This document shows positions 49,738-61,323 of a stretch of 64,000 nt of DNA, piece after piece. The stretch lies in the NCBI GenBank assembly GCA_964035545.1, contig OZ037767.1:10778207-10842206 (forward strand). Direction: 5' to 3'. The translations under genes and the position numbers were made by a program. Within the stretch, counting starts at the first letter, position 1. Every line of letters begins with the position of its first letter. Under the pieces are notes generated by a model. It worked only from the letters and a program-made list of their open reading frames with translations. It was not told where the DNA came from and did not search any database. This stretch comes from Bugula neritina. Lineage: Eukaryota; Bryozoa; Gymnolaemata; Cheilostomatida; Bugulidae.

Positions 49738-52075
49738 TTGACAATACATAGCATATTGATATTCAGTGCTGGTGTCCTGCACGTCTAGCCATAAGACTCT
49801 TAGTGTTGTTATCTGAGTCAAATGTCTGTCCGGTATGAGTGTTTTTCCTCCATTCAGCACGATCATAGGAAAGTGAGGTAAAGCTGCTGGGATTTATGTG
49901 GAAGTCTTTGAGATCTCGCTTTAAGACATTGTTATGGTGGGTTTTACTGATTTGGAGTATCGTAAACTCACCGAATAATATATATATTGTAGCCTTGAGG
50001 TGAGCTCGGGGTCGGTGTGCAGTTATGGGTTAATGGCTTGGCTGCGAGGTAACTCCAGCTCCTGTCCGTCCGGTAGGGGTGAAGTTGAGACTCCGGGTTA
50101 GAGTAGTAGACTGGTGGTGCTCCTCAGTCTGTGATTCTGGGCTAGCACGCACAAACGTACTGTAACACATTCTAATTGGGTCGCATACATTCTATACAAT
50201 ATCCTCAATCGTTCCTCAATCAGTCTAAAGTCTCTCAATTCTCCCATTTGCACTAGGTTATATAGCTACAACACTCACACAAGCCACACCCACGCTATAT
50301 GCAATATTAATGTCAAACTTAGAGTTGTGCACCCCACACACATGCAACAATAAGAGATGACCACTACACATACTTATAATACTTATAAATCCAGATACAA
50401 CAACATCTTCAAACCTTAGATAAGGTCTTCCAGTTTGACGGGCTCCTTCTGACAATACGCCATGAAGCAAGATGTGTGGAATACGGTGCTTTGGCATGCG
50501 GTTTAAGTGACCAACCCAGCGAACGCGGAGAAATTTTAGCTTTGAGGAAAGAGGACCTGAACCTGTGAGTTGAAAAACATCTTTATTTGTCATCTTGTCT
50601 TTTCAGCTTTTACCAAGAATGTACCTTAAGCTTCTGGTGTGAAAATCACTGAGTTTTGATTCTTGGCGTCGATATGTTGTCCAAGTCTCCGATCCATAAA
50701 GAAGAATGCTGAGAACACACGCTTCATAGACCCTAACTTTGGTGCGGATGCTAAGATGTCTGTTCTTCCATACTCGGTTGTTTAGGCGCCCAAACACAGT
50801 AACAGCTTTTCCCAATCTGATCAATATTTCTTGGTGAACTGTGGTGTTCTTAGTGAGAGTAGAACCAAGATAAGTAAATTTATCAACGTCCTCAAGCTGA
50901 TTCTGATAGATGGTAAATGTATGGGTCCTTGGAGACTGTGAGAGGGTCACAGTTTTCTTTAGACTTATGGTTAGTCCAAAAGGATCACACGTATCACTGA
51001 AGCTGTTTAAAAAGTTTTGAAGCTGTTCAGGGGATGATGCACAAAGTGCAGCATCATCAGCATATAGTAACTCATGAACAACAAACTTTTGAACCTTGGT
51101 TCGGGCTCGAAATCGAGCCGAGTTGAAGAAGTTACCATCATCTCGAGAAAGCAGAGACACACCAGCATCCGCATCCAAGCTAGCATGTACTGTTTTGAAA
51201 ACATATGAGAAATATATGCCAAAAAGTGTAGGGGCCAGCGCGCATCTTTGCTTAACACCCTTTCTGATAAGAAAAGCCTCAGACAATTGGCTGTCAAACT
51301 GAACTTTGGCAAACATGCCATCATGAAATGACCTAATCAAGGCAACCAGGGTTGGTGGACAACCAGCCTTGGCCGGTACTGTAAACAGAGCTTTTCAATC
51401 CACAAGATCAAATGCCTTTGTGAGGTCTACTAACACCAAGAAAAGTGGTCTTCTCTGCTCACGGGACTTCTCCATCAGTTGGCGAACAGCAAAGATCATG
51501 TCTGTCATTGATTGCTGTGCCCGAAACCCACATTGTGACTCACGGTAAATTGTATCAGCTACTTGTTGGAGGCGCTTGAGAAGTATTTTTGCAAAGACTT
51601 TGCCAGTGACACTCAATAATGAAATGCCACGGTAGTTATTACAGTCACCTCTTTCGCCCTTGTTCTTGTACAGGGTAGTGATTTTTGCATCTTTAAACCC
51701 CTGTGGTACAGATTTAGAAAGCCAGCATTTATTCATCATAAAATGTAGATGTTTAGCCAGTGGGCCTAAGCCAGCTTTTAAAAGTTCCGCTGGGATTTCA
51801 TCACTACCAGGAGCTTTACCAGATCAAAGTTTCTGAATAACGGTGATAATTTCAGAAAGATCTGGGGGCATACCTAGACGTTCTAGGACTGTTAAGTCTA
51901 GGATTTTATTAATATAGTTATGATCAGCTATGCTTGCGGCTCCATATAGCTCACTGTAATACTCGATTCAGCGGTTAAGCTTTTGGGAGTTATCTTCTAT
52001 GATAGAGCCATTTTTCTCCTTCAGTACGCTGCAGGTCTGAGTAGAAGGCCCTGTGGCTATTTTGATGGCAGTAAT
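49738..52075 (-). pseudogene. Broken RTE/Jockey-like LINE, interrupted by a solo LTR
   Basis: One minus-strand frame runs from about 52075 through RT blocks: SGKAPGSDEIPAELLKAG, FKDAKITTLYKNKGERGDC, NNYRGISLLS, FDLVD, LLYADDAALCAS, FTYLGSTLTKN, ILLYGSETWT, RWVGHLNRMPKHRIPH and GRPYLRFEDV. It resumes after the LTR with VLKRDLKDFHINPSSF and AEWRKNT to about 49770. Four in-frame TGA stops break it (51968-51970, 51824-51826, 51395-51397, 50603-50605), at sites where Trp or Arg is expected. Endonuclease is missing, so the copy is 5'-truncated. Non-functional. Confidence 0.9.
49930..50402 (-). mobile_element. Solo LTR (473 bp) inserted in the LINE
   Basis: Begins TGTTATGG and ends ATACAACA on the plus strand (TG...CA with short inverted ends), with 4-bp target duplications ACAT at 49926-49929 and 50403-50406. 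Removing it and one ACAT restores the LINE frame from ...RFEDV into LKRDLK. In minus orientation a TATATAA box (CTATATAACCTAGTGC) sits upstream, which suggests the LTR reads that way. No internal region or second LTR is present. Confidence 0.82.
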
Positions 52076-53160
52076 TATCAATTAGTATTACTATTAGTAT
52101 GAGTATTTTAATTTAACTTATTTATACTAGTAGTATAAGTATAACTGTATAAGTATTACTATTAGTATTACTATTACTATTAGTATTACTATTACTTATT
52201 AGACACTGAGATGAATTTAGTAATACTAATAGTAATAGTATAACTATATTAATAATAAAATACTTTGAATTATACTACAAGTTAAAACTTATGCTTATAC
52301 TAATGTTTTACTTTATAGTTATACGATAACAGTAACTTAGACTTACGCTTAGTTACTTACTATTCATATTGCACTTAGAGTTATTCAGCACACAAATTTA
52401 GATTCAAATTGATAGTGTAGCTTCATATTATCACAACCAATAAATTATTACTACTAATAGTAATATCATAAAATTAAAATGTAATAATCTAAAAGTAAAT
52501 TATACAGTTACAACTATCTAATGATAATGATTAACTTATGATATTTAATTTTATATCAATAACTCAAATTGTAATTATTAATTGTTAATAATAATTTATT
52601 ATATTAATACTATTAGTATTAGTTATTTATATCAATATAATTTATATAGGTACTTTATCTTACACTTATACTTATTCAGTGCTAAAAGATGCTAATCAAA
52701 TAAGTACAATATTTACTCTTGATATTACTTCACAATTTAAGTTTGTACTTGTATTACCTGGAGCTAGAGGTTGCTAAATAGTGATAGTGTGGGTTATGCT
52801 AAAATTTGTAAGTTTGGCTAAAGTTAACGATTTTTCAATAATCAACTTCTGCCTTACGTTAATTTTTTTAAAAGATTATATACACATTGTTTTTGCATGA
52901 GTAATACTACATATTAGACACATACCTAGTTAAATTTCGCATATTGCTGCTGCAATTAGTTGATGTGGATCAAAATAATTTATTTTCTGTCTAGCTGCAA
53001 ACAAATTAAATTGTGATTGTATTTTTTCAGTAATTCAATTTTAGCAGCGCAACCAACTCAATAGCTAGCCACCAAAAGTTGAACAACTCTTACCCTAACG
53101 TGGAAGTAGAGATTCAAGCTTGTCTGCACTGAGTGATATCCTCAACTCTTGCTCTTATTT
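52076..53160. other. Gene-free AT-rich low-complexity DNA upstream of NAA40
   Basis: TATTACTATTAGTATTAC-like arrays (52080-52650), then plain AT-rich DNA. The last part should hold the NAA40 promoter and 5' UTR if the proposed first exon is right. Confidence 0.6.
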
Positions 53161-53168
53161 AGTTCGCC

Positions 53169-56100
53169 ATGGCTGTAAGTTACATACTCTAAGCATCTTA
53201 TAAATTTGAATATAGTTTTAAAAATGCTTATCTTTAAAATTTAACTATAATAATTATATTTCTATTTTCTTTTTATATGTTGGTTTTTTATACTGGTAGT
53301 AAAGTTTCTGCGATATAAAGGAACTGGTAGCTGCAAAATTTTTTGACTTCAGTGAGAAAAGTCTAATTTTTGCTGCGATTGAATGAAGTTTTCAAATATC
53401 TATTGGCTCGTACAAACACCTGGCATGTTGGCAAATAATAATTGATTAGGATTTTAGTAGTTTTATGAGCTGGGTCAAAGTCATTTCAGTAAATACCAAA
53501 CCAGTTTTTTATATAAAAGCTAAAGCTAAATTCTTTAGGTTTGTAAAAAAGCTAAAGAATTTAGGTGAATAAAATCTCTCTACAACTGCACCTAAATTAT
53601 GTGGTCTGAGTTTCTAATAGGCCATTGTGTTACTTGGTGTGCCATGAGCTTTTAAAGATCATCAAAATAGTTCAGTTTAATAAGGTAGTGCTTATGAAAG
53701 TCCACATGCGATGCCCAGAGCTCATGTACGATGCATCAGAAGTCTGTCTTTGTCATATTTTCGTGGAATACTAACACTTAATATCTGAGGCCAAGATGCA
53801 ACTTTATCTTCTCTAAGAAATTCCAAGATTTCCATTGGTTTTATTTGCTGCAACAACCTTTCTGGGTGTTTTAGCTCAAAGTTTAGACTTGTCTTTGTTA
53901 TTTAACTGGTGCTCTAGCAGATACCCCACAATTTATACAACAGTCGAACCTTTGGCTAATAATATGTAAATTGATAAGAAAACTGCCAACTACGTTTCAT
54001 TTGAATAGCTATTTCTCACAGCTGAGCTTAGTTTTCACACAACTGAGCTGTACTGGGCAAGCTGCTGTAGCTTAAATATAGCTTATTTGTGTTTATAAGT
54101 AGTCAACATATAGTTTACATTATATAATCAACATATAGTTTACTTTATATAATCAACATATAGGTTACATTATATAATCAACATAAAGGTTACATTTAGG
54201 TTATATGTAGCTTACATATAACCCAAATATAGCTTATAAATAGTTTACATATAGCTTACAGATGCTTATATATAGCTTACATCTAACTTGCGAATAGCAG
54301 CAGTAGTAAGAATTGCTGATGATTAGCCAACAAAGTCATTTTTCAATGATGCTTTTGAGTTGAACATTTATTATCAATAAAACCCAAAAATATTTACAAA
54401 AACTGTACAATTTGAGTAAATTCCCAAGAATTTCAGTAAAAGAACAATAATACACCATCACAGAGCATTATAGTATATCTGTACAATAAGTAATGGCAGT
54501 TATTTATAGGCATAATGTCATTTTTGAACTGATACCCAAGTTGCATGCCAAAAACAATGACGCATGCAACTCGGGCATCAGTTCAAAAATCCATCTCCCA
54601 GAAGTCTTTGAAGCCAGCCTTACTTCTCTCAATTCACCCTAATGGCTACATATTATGTGGTTAAAGGAAAATGTAAATTATTCATGAAAACAGGATTTTG
54701 GTTGCTATAGTAACTGGCTCTTTCATTTCCCTTGTGTCTAGGCAATCATTAAGACAGTTTATTCTCCTCATCAATGGTAATAATCTTTCTAATCAATACT
54801 TCCAGCCAAACAATGCTGTTTTCAGCTGATGTAGCAGAGCTGAGGGTCTTTAACCTCCCTACTCAGTAATATCCAGCAAATCTGTCATTATATACACCAT
54901 GTATAACGATATATATGTAGCTGCACCCAGCACTGTAGTCAACACGTTCAGTTTATATGCTGCCCTTCTATACAACTGACCTGTCCGATCTTTCCCTGCA
55001 ATAGAAATAAGCTACCAGCTATAGATGGTTCATTTTATTGCCAAGAGAGTTGCCAACATAGAAGATATAAACCATTATTCTTGAAATAACTGATGGTTTA
55101 TTTCTATCTTAGAGATGGCATCTTTACTTTTAGTTTGCTTAATATTGATTGATAGGCATTGCTAATAGAACATCTAGTTATTACTCCAAGTACTAGGTAC
55201 TACTCTAAGTACTAGTTACTAGTACAAGTATTAGCTATTACTACAAGTACTACAAGTATTAGGTACTACTCCAAGTACTAGGTACCACTACAAGTATTAG
55301 CTACTACTACAAGTACTAGGTACCACTACAAGTACTAGGTACTACTACAGTTCTGAATACTACAATGTCCCTCTATATCTTCCTGTTCCATTTCTCACGA
55401 AATTTGATAGATCACAAGGAGGGCTTGGGCCCCTGTTTTGTGGCTTTTGTATGTATAATATATAGGGACAAAATGGCCGAATTTAACGGATCCATGAGTT
55501 AAATCTGGTATTCTACTATCCCACAAAATGAGGTTTCAGGGCCGTAGCTTAGTGAGATATGGAGGGAGCATTGTAGTAGTTACTAGATACTACTACAAGT
55601 ACTAGTTACTAATAAAGGTACTATTATTTACTAATACAAATACTAGTGACTAACTGAAGTTGAGAGTTGGACTCTGGTTACCTTGATTGAGGGAGGAGGT
55701 AGACATAACTGATAAAGTTATAGCCATAAGTCCTAGTATTGGGTTACATGTCATACAGTTTAATATAGACCAGGTGAGGTAACTCTCCGTAACCTGTGTT
55801 CTACTCTCTCTTAAATTATGATGGGTCGTGTCGCAGTGGTCGTTGGACAGTAGGTCCACATCTTCTGGATCGTTAGCTGTATAGGAAGTGCTCCCTTCCA
55901 GTCTGCTGCAATCTACACATCGGAATAACTTATAGCCTGCATCAACCCCTATATGCAGTGCAGAGGTTAAGGTCACTGAGTGTAGTATTTGTATACACAT
56001 CATTGCTAGAACGCCAAACTGGAGGCCCCTCCCCCACCCACTGCACTCAGTGACCACCAACTTTGTAAGCACCATCAGCCACTGTACAGCAGCTACTACC

Positions 56101-59100
56101 AAATAATATAACTACAATCTGCCATTTCACTTTTACCACCATCTTGTCTTCATCTTACCTTTAAGGTGTTCCTTCATGATTCATCAGTAAGCTGTATAGA
56201 CCAGTGTTGATGTCATTACTCAGTTGCTACAAATAATACTCTTGTGTGTTACTTGCAAACACCTCACTTGAAGTGTTTTATTGTATCTTCTGAGAGCCAA
56301 TGAAAGTTCCTTTCATGGCAACTTTGTATTCCATCATGCGTGACAAATGCACTGTTATAATAAATAGGTATTGAGTCATGTCTATTCATGTGGTGCAGCA
56401 TACTGTGCTATGTTCTGGCATACTGAACTGGTATCTAATATATCTATATATCACTCACTACATGCAGTATAGATACACAACGTTTTCAAGCTTCGTATTG
56501 CAAATCGATTTTCATTCGATATTTGGAAACAGTTGCATCGAATGAAACCAAAACCATAAGTTCATCTGTATGAGCATTCATTCCCATGAAGTGGTGGAAT
56601 AGAAATGCAGGGATAATTCGAAGTAATAAAAACACAAGGCAAACATTTAAATCCTTGCTCTTGTAGTGTTTAACTTTCAAAGCTTGGAGTTGCCTGATCT
56701 TTTAAACTTTGTTGGAATTCCAAATTTTATTTTCTATCGAATCTTCCAAGCAACTAAAATTTTATTTCTTATGCAAAATAACATCATTTGCAAACTTCTG
56801 TTAAAATCTGGTACTTTGATGCACAAAAAATACCCAATTAGATGTGTGAACCTTCAGAATATTCTGTACAGCAACTTACCAGTTTGTCACATGTAGAATA
56901 TATAATATTTATATGTTCATCTGTATTCACATTCTCATCACACATAATTATATGTTATGCTCTGTTAATGACCCAAGGGTTGATGATTTGCTGTAATCAA
57001 CATTATAATGTAATTATAGTAATTTTATTTGTAATATAGAATATTGTATAATGTTTACTAATTATACATTATATTGTGCATATGGTATATGTAGTATGTG
57101 GTATGTAATATATGATATATGCAGTTTATATTATAGTATAGTATACTAGTATAATTTAGTGTATACAGTATATAATGTAGGTTATAGTGCTCAGTGTATA
57201 CAGTATATAATGTAGGTTATAGTACTCAGTGTATACAGTATATAATGCAGTAAGGTAAATACTGAATTATAAACTACATACTTTGCAGTTCTATTTTATT
57301 GCAGAAAGGAAAAAATAATGAAAAACACAAGCTGAGGCGAGAGCAGAGAAAAGAGGTATACCTAGCTTATGTGACCTATAATTAATGATCTCTCCACTGT
57401 ATTGAGTATCTTGTAGTTGTCTTTCCAATGTATCTGTTGTGTAATTGTAGTTGTCTTTCCACTGTATCTGTTGTGTTATTGTAGTTGTCTCTCCAATGTA
57501 TCTGTTGTGTAATTGTAGTTGTCTTTCCAATGTATCTGTTGTGTTATTGTAGTTGTCTTTCCAATGTATCTGTTGTGTTATTGTAGTCGTCTTTCCAATG
57601 TATCTGTTGTGTTATTGTAGTCGTCTTTCCAATGTATCTGTTGTGTTATTGTAGTCGTCTTTCCAATGTATCTGTTGTGTTATTGTAGTTGTCTTTCCAA
57701 TGTATCTGTTGTGTTATTGTAGGAGGCCAAGAAGATAGCCGACGAGCAGTCCCTGGTGAATGCTGCCAACAGCGTGAAGAACCCTCTTCATCTGCTGATT
57801 CCTCATTTCCATAAATACGAGCGAAATGGGTTTGTTCTCTATATGACACATTTCCATATAGAAACTATATAACTTATCTATATGTTATATATATAATATA
57901 TAACATATCTCTGTAATATAATACATTATATACTATATACTACTGTATATACCATAAGATCTATCATAGAAAGTATATACTGACTATTACATTCCAGTGT
58001 CAATGTGACTATTGAGTGTGGCTTTGCTAAAGACTGGCCTGAAGATATACAGCACTGGGGGTTTGAGATCACTAGAAGGAATATGAAAGATCTGTAAGTC
58101 TTCACTGCTTCTTCTTATGTGTGTAACTCTATTACCTGGTATATACACTATTACCTGGTATATATACTCTCTTATTATATTATTAAATTATATTGTTTGC
58201 CGTATACTTGATTTAGATATGGAAAGGAATGGAAGGACAAAGAGAAAAGGGCGGAGTTACTGGAGGATACAGCACAGTACCTCGTTGCCAAGCAACAAGG
58301 GGAACCTGTTGCATTCTGTCATTTCCGGTTTGATATGGACTTTGACCTGGCTGTGTTATACTGGTTAGTGTCGTAGAGGGAAAGGGGCCCTTGGTGGTGT
58401 GTGTCTGTGATGTGTTGATATCCGTTATCTGCTGCTGCTGCCGCTGCTGCGGGGCTACCTTTGTGTTCTGGCAAACCTTTGACCTTCACTTGTAATTTAA
58501 TTCCATGTTTCCGATTCATGAATTTGTATAACATGTCTGATAGTTACATTACGATATGGTCTAACAACTCCTAATTGTATATATAGTTATTCCATACTGC
58601 GTAACACTATCTGACACGCAGTACTAGCTGGAAACTGGTAGTTAAATAAACATGCTACACAGACAGAATAAAATGAGTTAGGAGTTGTTTTCTATTGGAT
58701 GACACTTTGAGATTTCTATGCTGAATACAACTTCTTACAAAAAATTGAAAGCCCATGACAATAAATTTCATTTCATTTTATATACAAATCATTTCTTGAG
58801 TCGTAGCCAAAAGGTAATAACTCCCAGATTTCTTATAGATTTGAATTATATGACATTACGTAGGTTTTGTTTCTCTTATGCTATTGTCCATGTGTTACAT
58901 GTGTGTGCTTGCGTTCGTATACGTGTGGTGTGTGTATGTCGCATTATATATATCTATATATGTATGTTTATATCTACAAGCAGTTATATTACTAGTATAC
59001 TATGAGTATGTTACACCTGTGTATATTTACTGCTATATATACTACTAGTAGAGTGTGAGTATGTTACACCTGCTATATGTTTACCCTTCAGTTATGAGAT

Positions 59101-61323
59101 TCAACTGGAAGAGAAGGTGCAGAGGAAAGGTCTGGGCAGGTTTCTCATGCAGTTGATGGAACTCATGGCTTTTAAGTGAGTAGCACTTTTACTATTACTA
59201 TAATGTGCTACATACTACTCTATATTACTGTAATATACTAAATAATACTCTATATTATTATATTACTGTAATATACTAAATACTACTCTATATTACTATA
59301 TTACTGCAATATACTCCATACTACTCTATATTATCATATTGGTGTGATATGCTACACACTACTCCATATTACTATATTACTATAATATACTAAATACTAC
59401 TCTATATTACAATATTACTGCAATATACTAAATACTACTCTATATTACCATATTACTGTAATATACTACTCTATATTAATATATTACTGTAATATACTAC
59501 TCTATATTACTATAATATACTTCTAGAACTCAGATGCGTAAAGTGGTGCTCACAGTGTTCCATGACAATAAGGCTGCCATGTCTTTCTACAAATCCAGAC
59601 TCAAGTTAGTTATCATATTTTATACCGTGTGATATATTACATCATATATTATATGTTATATCATATCGTATCATATTATGTAGTTTATCATATATCTGCT
59701 CTGTATAATGTGAATAACAACCTACTGGTTCAGTGGAAGTTGTCTGCTTATATTTTAATCATTTTTCAAATTCCGTTTTCAAGGCTAATAATAATATTAG
59801 TCTGCTAGTCAGCTCTTTGTCTTCAGGATTTCAAAGCTTCCTCGCATCTTATTTTATTTCATTGACCTGAAATGTGTTTTGTGTTTGAGGTTCCATTGTC
59901 AGTTTTTATACATGACTAATGATTTAAAATTATTTCTTTAAAATTGGAATACTAAATTTTGGCAAAATGAATCAGAAATCGTCCTGTTTTTTAGATTAAA
60001 GTTGCGTTTATACCTCTACTGAAAAAAGTACCGAGTTTCAGTTAATTTCATTAGTCCGAGTACCCCTTTGTAGTCTTACTGAAACTCGTTGAAATCATAT
60101 TGATGCGGAAGCTCACTTTCTAATAGTGAAATATGACTCGCTTAATCACTATTTGATGCTCTTTGAAAACGTAGTGAATTGGTACCCCCTAGACGCACTT
60201 TGCCGCACCTTACACTGTAACAGCATATGTCAGCCATTTTTGTTAACATCCGGGCTGAATCGTACCCCGGAACACGTAGCGGCGTTGATCAAACACTGCT
60301 TGATTCAAAGTCACCGCAGACAAGAATTAGCTTAATTATGATTGGTCACAGCTCAACGTCATGCGTTATACTTTTTTTAGTGTGTGAACGCATGTTGACG
60401 AAACGTAGCAGCAGTGCCATTTTGATTTTGCTGCTGCGGCAAAGTGTGTCTAGGGGGTAAAGTTGACAGCATAAAAGCGATAATTGAGAAAGCGTAGCCA
60501 ATATAATTATGAACATACTAGTGGCCAAAGTCATAATTAAGTGCCAATGTCTACAAGGAGTTATTATTCCTTATGATTATTATTCTGAAATCGGCCGAGT
60601 AAGTAATCGCAGTACAAAAGTTTTGACGAGTGACTTTTACAATGCAATGCAACTCCGTAAAATTTCAACTCGGCCAAATTGAATATCTGTCTGAAAATCG
60701 TGAATGTCAGTTTTGGCTGTTGCCATAAATGGCTAAGTTAGAAAATATTTGCATAGTGACTCCTGATACACACATCATAGTTCCTGTAAAATTATTAATA
60801 TTACAATTATGATTATGCAATATTGAGTCACGCTCGCTCTTACACGGAACATGTGCATCTGATGGGTAAATTGTAACTCCTCCCAATTTTCAATGCAGTC
60901 TCAAAATTGTGAAGTTACCTTTCCTTTTTACTACAATTTGTAAGTATGATAGAAATTTCGCACATTTCCAACGATGATTAGGTCGAGAAATTTAAAATGC
61001 TCCTGTGATTATGAACATTGCTATTGTTTTGGTTAGAGCCTTAGACATTTCTGCCCAACACTAAGTATGCTGTTATATTGCTGATATACTAGTTTGATAA
61101 TACTTTACATGTTGAGGCTGGGAACTCTAAATGCTTTCCAGTTTTATCCTACAGTTAGTTTATTACTTTGAAATATTACCAGCTATCTGGAATCTGGTAC
61201 AAGAATTGTTGAACTTTGTCTTTCAGTTACGGGGTGGATGAGACCAGCCCGTCAGCAGTCGAGTCTGAATGGGAAGTAAACTACGAAATCCTCAGTAAAA
61301 CAATCAAACTGCAGTCAAAATGA
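53169..61323 (+). CDS. NAA40: N-alpha-acetyltransferase 40 (NatD)
   Basis: Exons 53169-53174 (ATG GCT, proposed), 57305-57355, 57723-57829, 57998-58093, 58217-58363, 59092-59175, 59527-59604, 61227-61323; phases agree, about 221 aa (human 237). NatD acetylates the N-termini of histones H2A and H4 with acetyl-CoA. Seen: a basic start (KGKNNEKHKLRREQRKE), KYERNGVNVTIECGF, WGFEITRRNMKDLYG, PVAFCHFRFDMDFDLAVLYC, YEIQLEEKVQRKGLGRFL (acetyl-CoA-binding R-x-x-G-x-G at about 147-152), VVLTVFHDNKAAMSFYK and NYEILSK at the end. The GCN5-related fold is complete. Exon 1 rests only on a Kozak-like GCCATGGCT/gtaagt with the correct phase 4.1 kb upstream; exons 2-8 are firm. Minisatellites abut exons 3 and 7. 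Confidence 0.93.
54100..54290. repeat. Tandem TATAGTTTACATTATATAATCAACA-like array
   Basis: About 22-bp units around TATAATCAACATATAG, grading into CTTACATATAGC units; in proposed NAA40 intron 1. Confidence 0.8.
54521..54589. other. Long perfect-looking hairpin (28-bp arms, 13-nt loop)
   Basis: Left arm 54521-54548 and right arm 54562-54589 pair at 26 of 28 positions (core GTTGCATGC ... GCATGCAAC). Size resembles a pre-miRNA or a foldback transposon core. In proposed NAA40 intron 1. Confidence 0.85.
55170..55360. repeat. AAGTACTAGGTACTACTAC minisatellite
   Basis: Imperfect repeats of ACAAGTACTAGGTACTACT, continuing after MITE D at 55574-55640, so the MITE was inserted into the array. Confidence 0.85.
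55363..55573. mobile_element. MITE family D (211 bp, TA target duplication)
   Basis: Terminal inverted repeats CAATGTCCCTCTATATCT and (inverted) CAATGCTCCCTCCATATC; TA at 55361-55362 and 55574-55575. No coding capacity. Sits inside the AAGTACTAGG array. Confidence 0.82.
55955..56080. repeat. Dispersed repeat with GGTCACTGAGTG termini, copy 2
   Basis: GGTCACTGAGTGTAG on the left and CACTCAGTGACC on the right, with CGCCAAACT and a C-rich run between, matching 5790-5960 in inverse orientation. A 150-codon minus-strand frame (55650-56102) crosses it without recognisable domains. Confidence 0.5.
57110..57250. repeat. About 40-bp tandem repeat TGTATACAGTATATAATG
   Basis: Three copies of TGTATACAGTATATAATGTA followed by GGTTATAG(T/C)CTCAG-type spacers, ending about 50 bp before NAA40 exon 2. 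Confidence 0.8.
57400..57722. repeat. Minisatellite ending at a 3' splice site (34-bp unit)
   Basis: Nine copies of a 34-bp unit (CTTTCCAATGTATCTGTTGT then GTTATTGTAGTTGT). The last copy ends TGTTATTGTAG, the real acceptor of NAA40 exon 3 (57723). Every unit therefore carries a pyrimidine-rich stretch and a TTGTAG acceptor-like end. Confidence 0.95.
59180..59520. repeat. About 30-bp minisatellite filling NAA40 intron 6
   Basis: Units of TATATTACTATAATATACTA plus AATACTACTC span nearly the whole intron from exon 6 to the acceptor of exon 7 (CTTCTAG, 59526). Confidence 0.9.
59999..60706. mobile_element. MITE family A, copy 2, carrying a nested MITE B
   Basis: Starts AAGTTGCGTTTATACCTCTA after TA at 59997-59998 and matches 1966-2423 in inverse orientation (shared GAAATCATATTGATGCGGAA and ACTTTTACAATGCAATGCAA). 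The right terminal repeat has decayed. Interrupted by MITE B at 60185-60457. In NAA40 intron 7. Confidence 0.85.
60185..60457. mobile_element. MITE family B (273 bp, TA target duplication), nested in MITE A
   Basis: Terminal inverted repeats CCCCCTAGACGCACTTTGCC and (inverted) CCCCCTAGACACACTTTGCC, one mismatch over 23 bp. TA at 60183-60184 and 60458-60459. Copy 1 of MITE A has the uninterrupted site, which proves the insertion. Confidence 0.92.

Noticed and set aside
50603-51970. Possible selenocysteine or alternative code because all stops are TGA
   Set aside because: The element is 5'-truncated and interrupted by an LTR, and all other genes use TGA as a normal stop (MAN2C1 and NAA40 end in TGA).
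55650-56102. 150-codon minus-strand frame
   Set aside because: Overlaps a dispersed repeat (55955-56080), has no recognised domain and no splice or poly(A) context.
720-57722. Tandem arrays as CRISPR
   Set aside because: Units are contiguous or diverged without unique spacers, and the DNA is animal.
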